Source: Nymphaea colorata (lineage: Eukaryota; Streptophyta; Magnoliopsida; Nymphaeales; Nymphaeaceae). Taken from it: DNA of 64,000 bases. Position 1 is the first letter of the stretch. Each line of letters starts with the position of its first letter. Of the stretch, positions 21,478 through 34,196 are shown piece after piece. The translations under genes were made by a program, and so were the position numbers. The notes under the pieces are model-generated. The model did not search any database. It was not told the DNA's origin and saw only the letters and a list, made by a program, of their open reading frames with translations. The stretch lies in NCBI RefSeq assembly GCF_008831285.2, contig NC_045145.1, forward strand, positions 22,566,802 through 22,630,801. Reading direction: 5' to 3'.

Positions 21478-23220
21478 TGGCACATTTGCTTCATGTCGAT
21501 TCAGCCTTCAATAGTTGGTCTCTTTCCGATTTTGGGAAAATTGGAAGAGATTAAAAATCCTTCATGGCAAGTGCATGTAGAATAATTTGTATCAATGCAT
21601 AAATTGCCACGATTTATGCAGTGCCATGTATTCTGCTCCCTTCCTAATATGAAAACCAAATAGTGCACTAAAGAAAAAGAAATCAAGTTCAAAGGATTAA
21701 AAACTTCGCTTTCTGCCATAACCATGTTTCTCTTCTCTACAATTATTCGTGGCATTACATGGCCAATTCTAGTGCGATGAAGCTCACGCAGGTGAAAGAT
21801 CTGATGGGGTCCCTGCACTTTGTCTTCTTTTATTACCGTCTGGTCAGATATGGACCAGACTGCGAAGGACAAAGAGTCATTGCTCTACTCTTTCCCCTTT
21901 TTCCCAAGGTGGCCGAGTTGGCTCACACAAGAGGCCGTGATGCCTATGAGAATCAAACCGGTTTGCAGGTCATCGCTCCAATCAGATGATTAATGTGATG
22001 ATTATCATCCAATCAATTCCTCGTTCGAACTTTGTTAATGGGCTTAATTGGGATTAGCAAACTGGGTTTGGGCAGACCATGGTTGCAGTACATGAAGAAG
22101 AACAATTACAAAATTTAACCAACATTCAGTTATGTAATTCTTTAATTGAACATCATTCACAAAGAGACACAAATCTCTCTCGCTTCTTTGGCGTTGGGCA
22201 GACCACAATCAGAGCACAAAATGATGAATAATTATAAAAATTAAGCATCATTTGATTAGGTAACGACAGAATTAAACATCATGGACAAGAAGGACCCAAT
22301 TTGAGGGAATCTGTCGATCTCTCTCCTGGATTAGAAAGGTCATATATATTATGTTATCCCATGAGAATTAGATCATATATATTATGTGATTATCAAAGTG
22401 AAGATCATTCAGCAAGAGAACTAAAACCTCTCTCTCTCTCTCTCTCTCTCTCTACACTTACATGCACCTCGCCTATATGGCAATGCAATTCGATTACATT
22501 TTCCCCTTGAGATCGAAATGTAGATTTCATTTGTATAGTCTCCTGAAAATATACAGGACTTGAGCTACATTTACGCGTGCTCTTATGGGTGGTTGAAGAA
22601 CTAGTAACCCAATTAACACATGGATTTTTTACACTGGAAGGCATTAACCATTATTTGGTACTAAAATGTGTAAGAAGTAAAATAATTATAACAAGTAAAG
22701 TTCGATCAAACAAAAACATAAAATGACATTCGTAATTTTGCATTGTGATTTTGAAATACTAATTCGCATGTGACGCTTCGTCAACTATGAATCAATTAAG
22801 TTGTGTGTGTGTGTCTATATATATACATAGTGATTGGTAGAAACCAAATGCATATGTCAGGGACAAAAACCAAACTCTTTAAATATGGTATTTAAAGTGT
22901 TTATTTTGAAATATAACCTTACCAATATGATCTTAAGGATAGGTTCATAAAGAATATACATTAAGTTGACTATTTTTTTGGGTTTTAATACTATTTTTAT
23001 AAGAAGCAAAAATGAATGGTTCTCATAGCATTAACATTTTGATAGTAGAAAAATCGGCACTTTCTATAAAAGAAGACTTGATTCAAAGCATGTTTTATAT
23101 CAAAATAGTTTTTATAAATATAATATTTAAGATGCATATATTTTATTTGAAACAACCTTTTAGCAAAAAAATCAAAATGTCTAGTTTTTACCCTTGACCT
23201 AAGTGTGCTTTTTACCAATT

Positions 23221-23251
<31 letters not shown>

Positions 23252-24486
23252 TATATTATATTATATTATATTATATTATATATATTTATTTATTTATTTA
23301 TTTTAGAATGGGGATCAACCTTGAAAGTTTAGCATCCAAATTTCAAAAACAATTTCAGGTAAAATTTTCATGTACAACCTCAAAGCCCATAGTTAAGTAC
23401 AATTAACAAAATCACTTTGTGGTTTTGGTTGAAGTATAACTTAATTAAATGCATAGCTTGGATGTCAGGAACAGCATAATATATATTTTATGCGAAGCAT
23501 TCTTGCAGAGTATTATATCTAAGAAAAGTTAAACTTATCATCATGAATAATGCAATCGAACTGGAGATGAGAAGTCCAAAAATTAATGTCATAGTCCAGT
23601 TAATGCTTGTACTTCAAGATATGACATCTATTTCCTTACATATGAAACTACCAAGTTGAGCTAGATGCCTTGAGATCAAGGGGTCCGTTTCCCACGTGAA
23701 TTGCACAAGACAACAGCTGGTTTGGTGGATCCTGCCACTTTCCAGCAGACGGGATCCACCATCAATGTGCTTGTCCAACCGGCCCCAATTGGCCAGTTCA
23801 AAATGCAGAAGGACCAAGTAGCGTTGATCCAGAAGTACATGTACATGTAGAAAGAGAAGTAGTACTATTACTGTCCCAATGAATCTGCCAAGTAAGGTAC
23901 ATTCATGAAACATTTGTTATAGTATTCTATCAATCTGTCTTAATTTTTTAGTGCATATTCATGAAACAATAACAGTACGTTACAATTGCAAAATGGCCCC
24001 TCAGAACTGGATCTATTTGTTCGAACCGAAATAGTAACCGTGCTTACAATCTGCCTCATCAACAATAAAAGTAAATCAAACCACCAGGCTCAACAGGATC
24101 GGATCCGTTTGTCTTGAAATCCAAGGTACGCAACCTTATGGTCATCACCAGCACCACGCTACTTTCATCCCTAACCTTGACTGTTAACAGTATGGAGGAT
24201 CACTAAGCAAGCATATAGCACCAGTTCATGTAGGGATCTCTATAGATCATTTTCTAATCGGGATTTGTGAGATATGTACATATTTGGATTCATATACAAA
24301 TGGAAAAAGAGAAAAAAGGTCTAATATTACCACATACAAATCCAATGTTTGAATTCAATCTGAATCTGACTTTTATTTTCACATCTGCACATGAATTTGA
24401 TTTTTAGACACAAAACCGAATCGAAACTATATCATAATATGTTAAAAACTGTCTTGAATGATCCACATCTCTGGGTCAGTCACTGA
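21474..24486. other. Intergenic, AT-rich; possible EGF-like remnant
   Basis: No complete gene seen. A minus-strand open stretch (21872-21501) contains a cysteine pattern like part of an EGF domain at about 21560-21625 (see findings). Simple repeats occur at 22430-22454 (CT) and 23221-23300 (CT, then TTATA and TTTA words). Confidence 0.4.
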
Positions 24487-24568
24487 TGAGCATGTAACTG
24501 GGAGCCCTCACAACTGAGGCGCAACGACACGATTATCAGGTGCGTGCTCTACCAATGAGCTAATAGCC
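24487..24568 (-). tRNA. trnI-GAU: Plastid trnI-GAU 5' exon fragment (pseudo-tRNA)
   Basis: The minus strand reads GGCTATTAGCTCATTGGTAG and continues through GAGCACGCACCTGATAAT to a GTCGTTG and GTGAGGGCTC segment. This matches the chloroplast trnI-GAU 5' exon (A box, GAT anticodon in CCTGATAAT) plus the first bases of its group II intron, with scattered substitutions. The 3' exon and B box are missing, so no tRNA can be made. It is a nuclear copy of plastid DNA, direct or copied through a repeat. Confidence 0.72.
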
Positions 24569-24574
24569 TGTTGT

Positions 24575-24601
24575 GCAGGCCTCCCCACTGGGGAGACCTG
24601 C
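24575..24601. repeat. Hairpin next to the trnI fragment
   Basis: Arms GCAGGCCTCCCC and GGGGAGACCTGC pair with one mismatch around a 3-base ACT loop. Confidence 0.8.
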
Positions 24602-25478
24602 TACGCCAAAAGCCAGAAAAACCTCGTCTCTCTCTTTCTTTCTTTGCGCCCCATGTTGCCACCCGAGAGGGACATGGGGACGTAAAAGAAGGGGATCCTA
24701 TCAACTTGTTCCAACTTAGGATAATAAGTTCATGAATTTGGTCTTACTTACTTCACCGTCAACTTTTTTTTGCATGCTCTCTGAACTTTTTGGGTGCTTG
24801 CTGAGCATGAGTAAGAGCACCTTCCTGTGGCATATATTGATAAGGACTACGCCAGCCAGGCTTCACAATCCCGCTCTTTGCGATTGTTGGCTTATCTATA
24901 AACCATAAACCAGAAGCATGCAAGGGACAAAACATTGATCAAAATTGAGTTTCGCTTTTGAAATGTCTATAATGTTGTGTTGTTAATAAGGTGATCGTAT
25001 GCATATTCTTCACAAATCTAATGAACTTTTTCTAAATAAAGAGCAAATGTATGCCCATGCGCATGATATGCATAATTATTCTATGGTTCCAACAAATATT
25101 TAGGTTATTTTTATTATCCGATTGGTAACATAAGTTTCAGCAATTTCCTTTCATTTTTCAGAGATTATATACATAATTTGATGACCATAAAGTTCACGCA
25201 AGGTTGAGCGGTTTTTTGTAAAATTTCTTAAGCTTTTGCGTTTACTTGCTTCATATATATTTTTTCATTAATCTTTTGCCGACTCACAATAGAATCAACT
25301 AGTCGAAGAATCGTCCGATTCACCGGGTTCGGATTTCTGGCAGATTAGATTCAGATCCTGGTTTTTGTAACCCCGCGATGAGGCCCAGAACAGGGGAGTC
25401 TCACGCGCTCACTCTCACGAGTCTCGGTGCGGTGCTTTCTCTCTGGATTCTGGAACGCAGGTAGTGTAGTGGTTTGTG
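24602..25478. other. Intergenic and 5' flank of the PRIN2-like gene
   Basis: AT-rich to about 25270, then a GC-richer stretch (25300-25478) that is the likely promoter and 5' UTR of the plastid gene. No clear TATA box was found. Confidence 0.5.
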
Positions 25479-28400
25479 ATGGCTCTCAGTAACTGCAGGA
25501 ACCCTGCTTCGTCTCTCTACTCCCTCCCCATTAACTCCTCTACCTCCAAGGTGACCACCCGCGTCGCTTTCTCTCTCTTCCCTCCTCGACCAGCATCACC
25601 TTCTTCTCTCTCCGGTCTGCCCCTTTTCCTTTCTCCGGCATTTCCTTCCCGCCTCTCGGGTCTTTCAAGAATAGCCCAGTTGAAGCCGTTGATGGTTGGC
25701 CATAAATACATGTACCCCAACCCCATTCCCGAGTTTGCCATCGCGGTAATGTTGCCCATCTCGAAATGTTGAGTGGGTTCTGTTTTTGGGCCTCATAAAT
25801 TTCTCTCTTCCTCACTTTCTCTGATGCAGATGGGATGTTTTCTGAAGATTTTTCCTACTAACTGAACCAGGAAACTCATAAATTCCGGGTGGAGCTCATG
25901 AAGAAGCTGAAGAAGAACAGGGAGACCTTCGGGGATGATTGCGAGGAAGTCCTCAGCGTTTGCTCAGAGGTGAAGGTTTACTTCTTATCCTTTCAATTTT
26001 CTTAGTTCGATTCAGATCTAATTCTCATGGGATAACATACGTTTGGTTTAAAAAATAATGTAGTAAACGATGTTTGAAATTTTTGAGTTTGTTGGACAGT
26101 ATGAACGTCGCTGTCTATGAATTCCTGGAAGCTCCTGCTTGTTACTAAGTGCCCATGTTTGTGTCCGATGATTTTTTAATATTGCCTTCTACAGTGAGTT
26201 CAACAGGCGTAGGTGTGTGTTTTGTAAGCTATGAAGTATTTAAAATGTTTAAGTGCGAAATTCTTAGTTGGGTGCAATTGACTGGGCTTCATGATGGAGT
26301 TTCCGTGCGGAAAATAGGGAACTGTTTGGAAAAGGCTGGTGTCTTTTTCGCTTTGACATATCTGTTAGCTCTACGACTGAGACTTAACATCCATGGAGCA
26401 TGATGGTCAAGGAAATTGTAAGCTTGATCTTCAAAATTCTGCGAAACTAGGTCATTACGAGGTGTATATCGGCATACAAGGTTACCTTAAGAAATGATTT
26501 AGTTCATTGCCTGCCCATATGTCAAGCTGTTACTGTATCTTGTTATGTCTATAAGTCTATGGCCGTAAAGATGCTTTGGAATGACAACGGCCAAGTATTT
26601 TCTACATATAGAACCAACCCAGTATTACCTGTTTGATGCTTAAGAGGAGAGGAGTTTCCTTTGCAAGGGTGAATTTTCCACTTGATATGAAGATTTTCAT
26701 CTTGTCTCTTTATTCTGATCCACTTTTATAGGTTCATCAGATGCCAAGTTGTCATGAATTCACTGTATAGACAATTATGAGTTCCATCCAGAGGCTCACA
26801 TGGTGCAACACAGGCTTGCAACAGATATCCTTTTTACTGGGTTGCGTCCACACCTTACCGAGATGTTTCTTCTTTTTCTTTCGTTATGAAACACTGCTAG
26901 TCCTTTCCTTGTCCAACCCTTCTGCTCTTTTCAGGAAAAACTTCTGAAGGGCCAGCTCCTTAAGGACAGTTCTACTGACTATTGAAACGTAGACAGACCA
27001 ATTTCAAGTACGTAATTCTTATGTTCCCAAGTTCGTATTAAAGCACTTAGTGAACTGGATAATCCACAGTTAGTTGTGGTTTAGTTTGCAGTGTGTCCAT
27101 CTTTCAGAACTCACTAGCAGATCAGCTAATTCTCTCAATGTTTTCAAAAACTTTTTATGTTTGGTTTCTTGTGATTTTTTTGATAGTCCTGTATTAGTGT
27201 CATCCCATACATCATAACTCAACCCCCCTTTTGAACTCATAGAATATTAGAACATGCTTATGGATTTGGGGGAACTCATTAGAAATCTAGGCCAGTTTCC
27301 TGAAACCTTAAATCTTCAAACCAGCTATGGTCCTGTTTGATGGTCTGCAATGATGCCGCAGCACCTTCTGAAGCATCAGAAGGGCATGCACGAGGTTGCT
27401 TCTCATATTGGCTTCTTGCGTCAGCTGTAACCATTGTTTGCTAACTCAAGCTCTCAGAAGTACAAACATTTGAATTGTCCTATTATTTATTCAAATTACT
27501 GCAGTTGAGCAGGACTCTTCCTTTTGTGCTTATTTATGCATCTATAAAGATGTTTTTGATTGTTGGGACAACCTTACTTCATTTGAAGATTATCTTACTG
27601 TACAGAGGACAGTTAAACACAGGACGATTAAACCTTGAAACTGAGGGAAGAAAGTCAGGGTGGGAGAGGTGGGACTTTCTTCACCTGATTTAAAGATGAA
27701 TTTATACCCTGGCTAGGATACACGCAGGGAGCATAACCTGGCCAATTAAAGGCATTCTGACAGAGAGGGAGAGAGAGAGACTGTGTGTGTGTGTGTGTTA
27801 ACATGTCATCCTTGGTCCTTTTCCTCCCTGCCCTTCCTTCCAGCTGAAAAAGCTGACTGCAAGTTTTTCAGTGCTTCTCTTGCTCTTTCTGCAACCAAAT
27901 CAATTCTCACAGATATAATACTGATCCCAGGATGCGATGTCCTTTATTTTACTAGTCACATCTTCTTCCCTGATACTTTCTGTTGAGTCCAGGCCAGACT
28001 GAAGTGACACAGTACTTGGACATTCAAACATGTCTTTCATGATCACTGTGATATCATGGGGCCTTAATAGAAGTTTCTTGTTGCTCAAAATCTTAAACAT
28101 TATAAGCTAGAACATGAGCTAGCTTTGGTTTTCTTTCATCCACATCATAAGAAAAGAAACCTGTGTCCATATTGTTCAAAATTTTTAGGTTTGACCTGGT
28201 AAAAGATTTTCTTTCTTTTTACTTGCTTGTTTTACCAAATATTGTGCTAAACGTGAAGAATTAAAGGTTTTTTTTCCTTGATTTGGGCTAATTGGCTTAC
28301 AGTTTGATTAAACTAGTGATTCTGGTTTTCTGCGAGGAAAGTACCTTCCTGCTATTCTAAAACATAATTTGGTAGCAGAGCTCTTTAACATGTTAAGATG

Positions 28401-28904
28401 ATATGGTATTCTAGGTATGTATTTTCTTTTCACCATTATCTATTGTTCGACGGAACTGGTTAGTTGGATCCTTCGTTGAGATTGAACCCAAAAGAATGAT
28501 GGCATTTGAAGGACCCTGTGTTATAAGCCCCAGATTATTTGACGCCGAAGCCAAAGCTACCACATAAACTCCAAATGGTTAATGGCTATCCAGTTTAAGT
28601 GGAATTCTCCTATGTAATATTTTGTCTGACCTGTGATGTATCAAGTCAGTTGAATTTTTTATTAGGAGAATTTGCTAATTGCACATAATATTTTGGGCTC
28701 TTGATGCAGATATTTAACGAATTCTTATGTAAAGAATATGGTGGCCCGGGAACACTCTTGGTCGAACCATTTACAGATATGCTTCTTGCTTTGAAGGAGA
28801 AAAAACTTCCAGGTGCACCAATTGCTGCGAGAGCTGCGCTTCTCTGGGCCCAGAACAACGTTGACAGGGACTGGGAAGATTGGACGTCCCAGAATCAAAG
28901 ATGA
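25479..28904 (+). CDS. PRIN2: PRIN2-like plastid protein, 3 exons
   Basis: Exons 25479-25745, 25871-25969 and 28710-28904 join in phase 0 and encode 186 residues. The start is the ATG at 25479, with GTG just before it. Residues 1 to about 65 are rich in Ser, Thr and Pro with few acids, as in a chloroplast transit peptide. The conserved part follows: YMYPNPIPEFA (about 77-87), KFRVELMKKL (93-102) and YGGPGTLLVEPFTDM (about 132-146), ending near WEDWTSQNQR. The length and the conserved block agree with PLASTID REDOX INSENSITIVE 2, a small plastid-nucleoid protein needed for full activity of the plastid-encoded RNA polymerase and for redox signalling from plastid to nucleus. The family name is from memory of the motif, not from a search. 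Intron 1 is 125 bp; intron 2 is 2740 bp. The gene is convergent with the DUF4228 gene, 257 bp away. Confidence 0.82.
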
Positions 28905-29161
28905 TCACTGATCGCAAGTTTATCTCATTGCACTTCTTAACCAAACGTTGGAAGACAGATTCTATGCAGCTCTAGGTTCTCAATGGATGTCCATAGTTAT
29001 ATAGTAACCTTTGTTGTATCAGAAATGCAGCATATGCTATAGAAGATCCCTAAACTTTTCTGCTTGGATCTGCAGTGAACAGAATTACGTTCTTGAATTG
29101 CTCATTTTATTACATATTCAGGAAACTCTTGCTTTTCTCTATGTACAAGGATGCATGCTTA

Positions 29162-31228
29162 TCAATAAGCATGGAACTCTGTTGTTGACTGGGAGTATGT
29201 GAGCTGCTTGTGCTTGTTGACTCTGCACGGCTCAATCCTGCATGGGAAATCAACCTCAGATATGCTTTGTAATGATGGTCGCCATTGTCCCGGCCGTGGA
29301 GTAGACTGTGAGCTCCTGCTCCTTCTCCCGTCTTGTTCTTGCTGCTGCAAAAGGAAATAAGATCAAATAAATCAGAACTATGTAATCTACAGAAGGACCT
29401 TATGCAGCGTCGCGTGAGGAAGAAAATATTTACCTGATCTCTCTTCTGTGAATGTGACTGTGGTCTTGAGGAAGAACGTCTCATATCCTTCTCGACAACA
29501 TTCCTGTGTTTCAGCTTAGTCTTCCCATACTTTTCCCACAACTCTTTCATGATATCTACAAGACATACAATCAAGTTACTCCAAAATTTCTGGCATATCA
29601 TAAGAGGGAATTTTAAACCAAAAAAAAAAATCAAGCTGTGGACAATCTGAATTAAGTCAACTCAAATTGATCTACGCAAGAAGCCCATTGAAAAGAAAAC
29701 CCAGGAAAAGTTATCGAAAGCACAAAAAAAAAACACAGAAATGGAGGGAAAAATTCTTTGCGCATCGAATCAAATGATGCTGAATTCATGTTGTAATTAG
29801 TTTCAACAAGAAAAAATGACTCAGGCTACTTTCAACTAATTGGTGCGGTGTCGATTCAAGTATAATAAAGCAACACAGCAGCTTGAGAACGTTGGTCTTC
29901 TCTATCTAGAGATGACCTTTGTAACTGCTTTGATTTTGTGAAGTTGGTCGAGTTTGAGAAGATGGCAAACGATTTCTTATTCTTCAAGTTCGACTTAGGA
30001 CAAAAGTAGAACTTAGTTTTTTTTTTTTTCCCAACCAAAAATGGTACATTGCAATATTATCGACCTGACATCATTAAAGATTTGCTTTTTTGTCACGTCA
30101 AGCCGGAGGTAAAACTTTCGTTCATTTACCGTCGACCACATACGGAAGAAATCACTTTTATGGGGTTTTCAGGAGACGTGACAGGCATCACCCGCAGTCA
30201 TGGATCATGGTTGTCACCTGTGAATTTAAAGAATGGAAAAATAGAAACTGTTTCTTATTTTTTTAGCAATAAAAAAACAGTAAAAACTCTAGATACAGAA
30301 ATTTTCATATTTTCAACAGATCTTTGAAGGCAGAAGCATGCTACTGAAAGCCTGAAACTCTTGATGCGAAAGTCGTTTACAGAATGCTTTTTCTAAGCAC
30401 AAAAAAATCACAAAAAACGAGAAAATCGGTGTGATTGACAAGAATCTTCTTTGCATCAAGTTGGCATTTAGAGGAGGAAAAGCGTAAACACTAGAAATCG
30501 ATATTTGAGTTTCCAATGATTTCTTTTCACGATACAGCGCAGAAGCATCTTAGACAAGACGTGGCGAGATTACCACCACTATGACAACATATGCATGTGT
30601 CTGAGAGATCAAATAACTCGTCTACTTCCTTAAGGAGGAATCACGTTAAATCATGATAAAGTTCATGAAGAAGTATTGAATATCGCGAAATTTTTCAGAA
30701 ACTTGGACAACTGGATACACCCGACCGGTCATGTTTCATGAGGTTCTCCGGCAGAGTTAAGCGACCGCCAGAGTTAAGCGACCGCCACTCTCTGGCTGGA
30801 TTTAACGCAAGCCATGACGACCAACCAAGATGTCTTAAGGCTGTGACTGTAAGCAAATCCTAGGGAACGAAACTACCTAGGCCGCAAGAATATAAGAACC
30901 CACAAAACTAGCCGGCAGGAGTCATGTCGGCCGGAAGACTCTGCCTGAGCACATACTAAACCAAGGGACGACATTCACCTTGTGAGTTGATGAGGCGATA
31001 GATCCTGCCCAAGTGAAGCGTGTCCTGGGGCCTGAGAAGCTTCACTCGCGTGACGCCGGTGCCGGGAGTCGGCGAGTCGGAGAAGCACACGGCAAGGGAA
31101 GCGACGTAGTGGCCGGGGTTGTCGTTCATGATCTCGGCCGCACTCACCGACCAGTAGACGCGCTGGATCCGGCCGCTCGGGTGCTGGATGATTACGGTGG
31201 CCGCCTCAGCTGCCTGGCAATTTCCCAT
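29162..31228 (-). CDS. DUF4228/PADRE-domain protein, 3 exons
   Basis: Exons 31228-30979, 29555-29434 and 29344-29162 have GT-AG borders and consistent phases (1, then 0), and encode 184 residues. The protein begins MGNCQAAEAATVIIQHPSGR, the hallmark start of plant DUF4228 (PADRE) proteins with a Gly2 N-myristoylation signal. The domain continues through IYRLINSQ across intron 1 into DIMKELWEKYGKTKLK, then a basic Ser/Arg linker. The C-terminal WRPSLQSISEV motif (exon 3) is also conserved in the family. An upstream in-frame ATG (31327) would add 33 residues, but would bury the myristoylation start and was not chosen. Genes of this family are induced by pathogens and abiotic stress; the biochemical role is unknown. 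Exon 3 starts at a tandem CAGCAG acceptor, so two isoforms differing by one Gln are possible. Confidence 0.9.
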
Positions 31229-31331
31229 TTTACCTTCCCACTGATTTCCGGCGACAATTCCGTTCCGATTTCCGGCAAGGCTGGTGAGCGCGGCGAGGTG
31301 CAAGGATGGCGATCGAGGCGCAGGCACTCGG

Positions 31332-31340
31332 GCTTTTTAT
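31332..31340 (-). promoter_or_regulatory. Possible TATA element of the DUF4228 gene
   Basis: The minus strand reads CATAAAAAGC about 105 bp upstream of the ATG at 31228. The position fits a short 5' UTR, but the motif is not perfect and was not supported by other evidence. Confidence 0.35.
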
Positions 31341-33562
31341 GGGTAATTGGCGCACCGGCTGACCGACACGTGGCCGTCGGAATTAGGTCGAAATCGGTCG
31401 ACCGTGGTGCTGACGTGGAATCCAGCGCGGATGATGTCAAAGCGAAAGACAGTCGAGATTCCGCGAACCAAACCCCACTTGGGTCGGGTCGAGTCGGGTC
31501 GGGTCGTGGGTCCCACTCCCCTTGCCCTTCTTCTGCCCCCACCTCCGGTTTTGGTCGAGCGGACGGATATGGGCTTCGCTTTCCTCGTAGCCAAAGGTTG
31601 GTTAATTTGACCTAAATGATGGGGGGAGGGCAGTCTGGTAATTTGCTGTTGTCCCCGTTTGATCTGGATTCCAATCCAGGTCCTGATCCGATCTCATATC
31701 AGCCTGCTTTTAGAATGGGCTAGGAAGATCCGCTGATCATGTGGCTCTCAAATCTCAAAATAATGTATCCATATACACGGTTCTCATATGTGGATCCAGA
31801 TCCCCAAATGTTATTTAGTTTGGAAACCCGATCCATCTAAACTATCTTCTTCTTCTGACCTCATCATCATTGGGATAGATCATGGATCCAAATCAAATCT
31901 CAGAGTCTCAAAAGAGAGATCTCTCAGTGTGGGGGATGATGTGTTGCTCAAGACATCTCCTACTCAAGGGCATTTTGGTCATAAAAAACACCAACACAAG
32001 TTTAGGTGGATCTGGACCTACCTTTTCCAGCTGAATCAATCAAAGAGGCAATAAAAGGGGAGACATCCTCTGGAAGTGCCCATTTGTCTTCTTGGAAGAA
32101 TGTTTCTTTCACTTCTTAAAAGCCATTGAGCCCACAATCAAACCAAGTGAACATTGGACCATCTTGCCTTTACTCTTCCCAACAATTTCCCACCCAAGCA
32201 CCAACTGCAACACTCATTTAGTAGACAATATAATACTTTAGAAACCATGATTATCTTGCCATAAACTTCAGCAGTAGACTATGTTGATGCATTTTTCAGG
32301 CCCACTAGGTCTAACTAGGCGCAGACCCAGGTGAACCTCGGGTTGACCGTCTTAAACATGGCTCGTAAGCTCGGCCTGGCCCGGCCTACCTTGTGATCAC
32401 TTGTATAACGCAGACCCCATTCATGATGACCATCAGTAGAATCAAAGAGTCTTGGTGCTTCAATTATTAGAACAGGATGGACATTTATATCACGAATGGG
32501 CGACGGGATTCAATGCCGACAACTACGAGTTACGTTGGCCTCGACATGGTCATGTGGCTGGGTATCTTTGTCGACGCAGTTGTGGACCAAGGGACCAAAA
32601 GAGTGAATCACTGGTCCATGCAGACAATTACTGACCCACAATTAGTTTGTGAACTCTTGACTCAATGATGCCTGATAGGCCAAGTACATGGTATGGGCCT
32701 TTCTTCCCTAGTGGCATGGTTTGCAACTGCAGCTTTAATGTGCATTCACATGCATGGCAAGAAAGAACATGCAGACAGATGCTTTATGGACCACATCCAA
32801 GATCCAATATCAAGCTCAGAAGATCAGGGCACTTAATTTCTTCGTGAGATCGCGATTAGGGATTGATTGCTTAGATTTTGCTTCAATCTGCATGGTCTTC
32901 GGCAAAAGATGTGCAAAAAAGATTGAAATAATCATAGACCATACACTAATTTACTTAGTAATAATATGCTTAAGGCGTCGTTATATGGATTTCTATCTTG
33001 TAAAGTTGCATTCTTGGAGGATTAGATGAGCAAATTGAAGTAATATATGCTGAGTTTTTCCTTCTTGTGATTCAAGAAATAGAACATTTATGAAGATTTA
33101 TGTCTATTGTCTAATTCATGGGGGAATCTGAATCATCACTTGCACTTGGAAAGGAGGCAATATTTGTAGGGGACCAAGCAAGATTGCAATGGTACTGAAG
33201 CTTCATGATCCAATCTACTTGACTCCATTATTGGCTGTTATTATTTGTGAAAAAAATGGACTATGAATTTAGATATGAAAAAGAGCTAAATATTCTATAA
33301 TGCTGACTTCATAACATTAATTGTGATATCATTGTCAATTATTATAAGTGTTATGACCGAACATGTGGACCTTTACAGATGAGCATGTCTAACTAACTAC
33401 AGTAAATTAAGTCACGCAAGTACTTAAACTATAGAAATGGACGAAACTCTACTTCCCTATCAATTTTTTAGGTCTTCCAACAGCTGAAAGCATGGAACCT
33501 TTTAAGACATTAGGTGCCATTTTTTTCTGTTGCTTTCTAGAAGATCTGTAAAGCAAAATAGA

Positions 33563-33603
<41 letters not shown>

Positions 33604-33798
33604 TACATTAAGACTTTGACGACATGATATTTCATGTTTTCCCTAGCTTTTTCAATTGAAAAATGAGAATTTATGTCACTGGGTAGGACCTTTTATTCAA
33701 AGTTTGTAAGCTTCGAAAATTTATGTTGCCCTCAGTTAATTGAATGACTGCTAACATGATTTGAATTAGAGCTGTAAATGGGTGAATGAAAGTTTTGT
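31341..33798. other. DUF4228 promoter region and intergenic DNA
   Basis: The first 300 bp are GC-rich with repeated GGGTC words (31486-31515). Open frames on both strands here, up to 200 codons, reflect composition. From 31620 the sequence is AT-rich without recognisable coding. A (TA)n run lies at 33567-33601. Confidence 0.5.
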
Positions 33799-34196
33799 TA
33801 GGGATGTCAATGTATCTTATTTGGATCAAATATTCGACCAGAAAGATTTGAATATGAAAAAAAAAAATCTAATTAAGAAATCAGATCAGGTTCAGATTTG
33901 GGCAATGACATCCAATTGGATTCAAGTTGGATTTAGTTTCAAATAAATATCCTATATTCAGTGCTCTCGCGATTTGAAAATCTGCCAATTTCGGTTCAAA
34001 TTCAGATTTGAATTCAGATATGAATGTAAAAAACAGATTTGGATTAGATTTAGATTGTGAAATCAGGTTTGGATTCAGATTCAGATATGGCTTTTATTTG
34101 TTTGTATTCAAACCTGAATTTGAATATATGAATATTTGAAAAAGTGGTTACAATTAAAGGTATATTTGATTTTAATCTGATCCGTTGACATCCCTA
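33799..34196. mobile_element. Short inverted-repeat element (MITE-like), 398 bp
   Basis: It starts TAGGGATGTCAA (33799-33810) and ends TTGACATCCCTA (34185-34196), a perfect 12 bp terminal inverted repeat. The interior is AT-rich with many GATTCAGATTTG-like words and no open frame. A target-site duplication was not evident. Sequences with this kind of interior recur at 24290-24470, 37680-37940, 42250-42720 and 47040-47480, without clear termini. Confidence 0.6.

Noticed and set aside
24487-24568. A functional tRNA-Ile gene
   Set aside because: Only the 5' exon of plastid trnI-GAU is present; the 3' half and B box are missing.
31013-31615. 200-codon plus-strand open frame
   Set aside because: It is the complement and upstream region of DUF4228 exon 1 in GC-rich DNA; the minus-strand frame has clear family motifs and splice sites, the plus strand has none.
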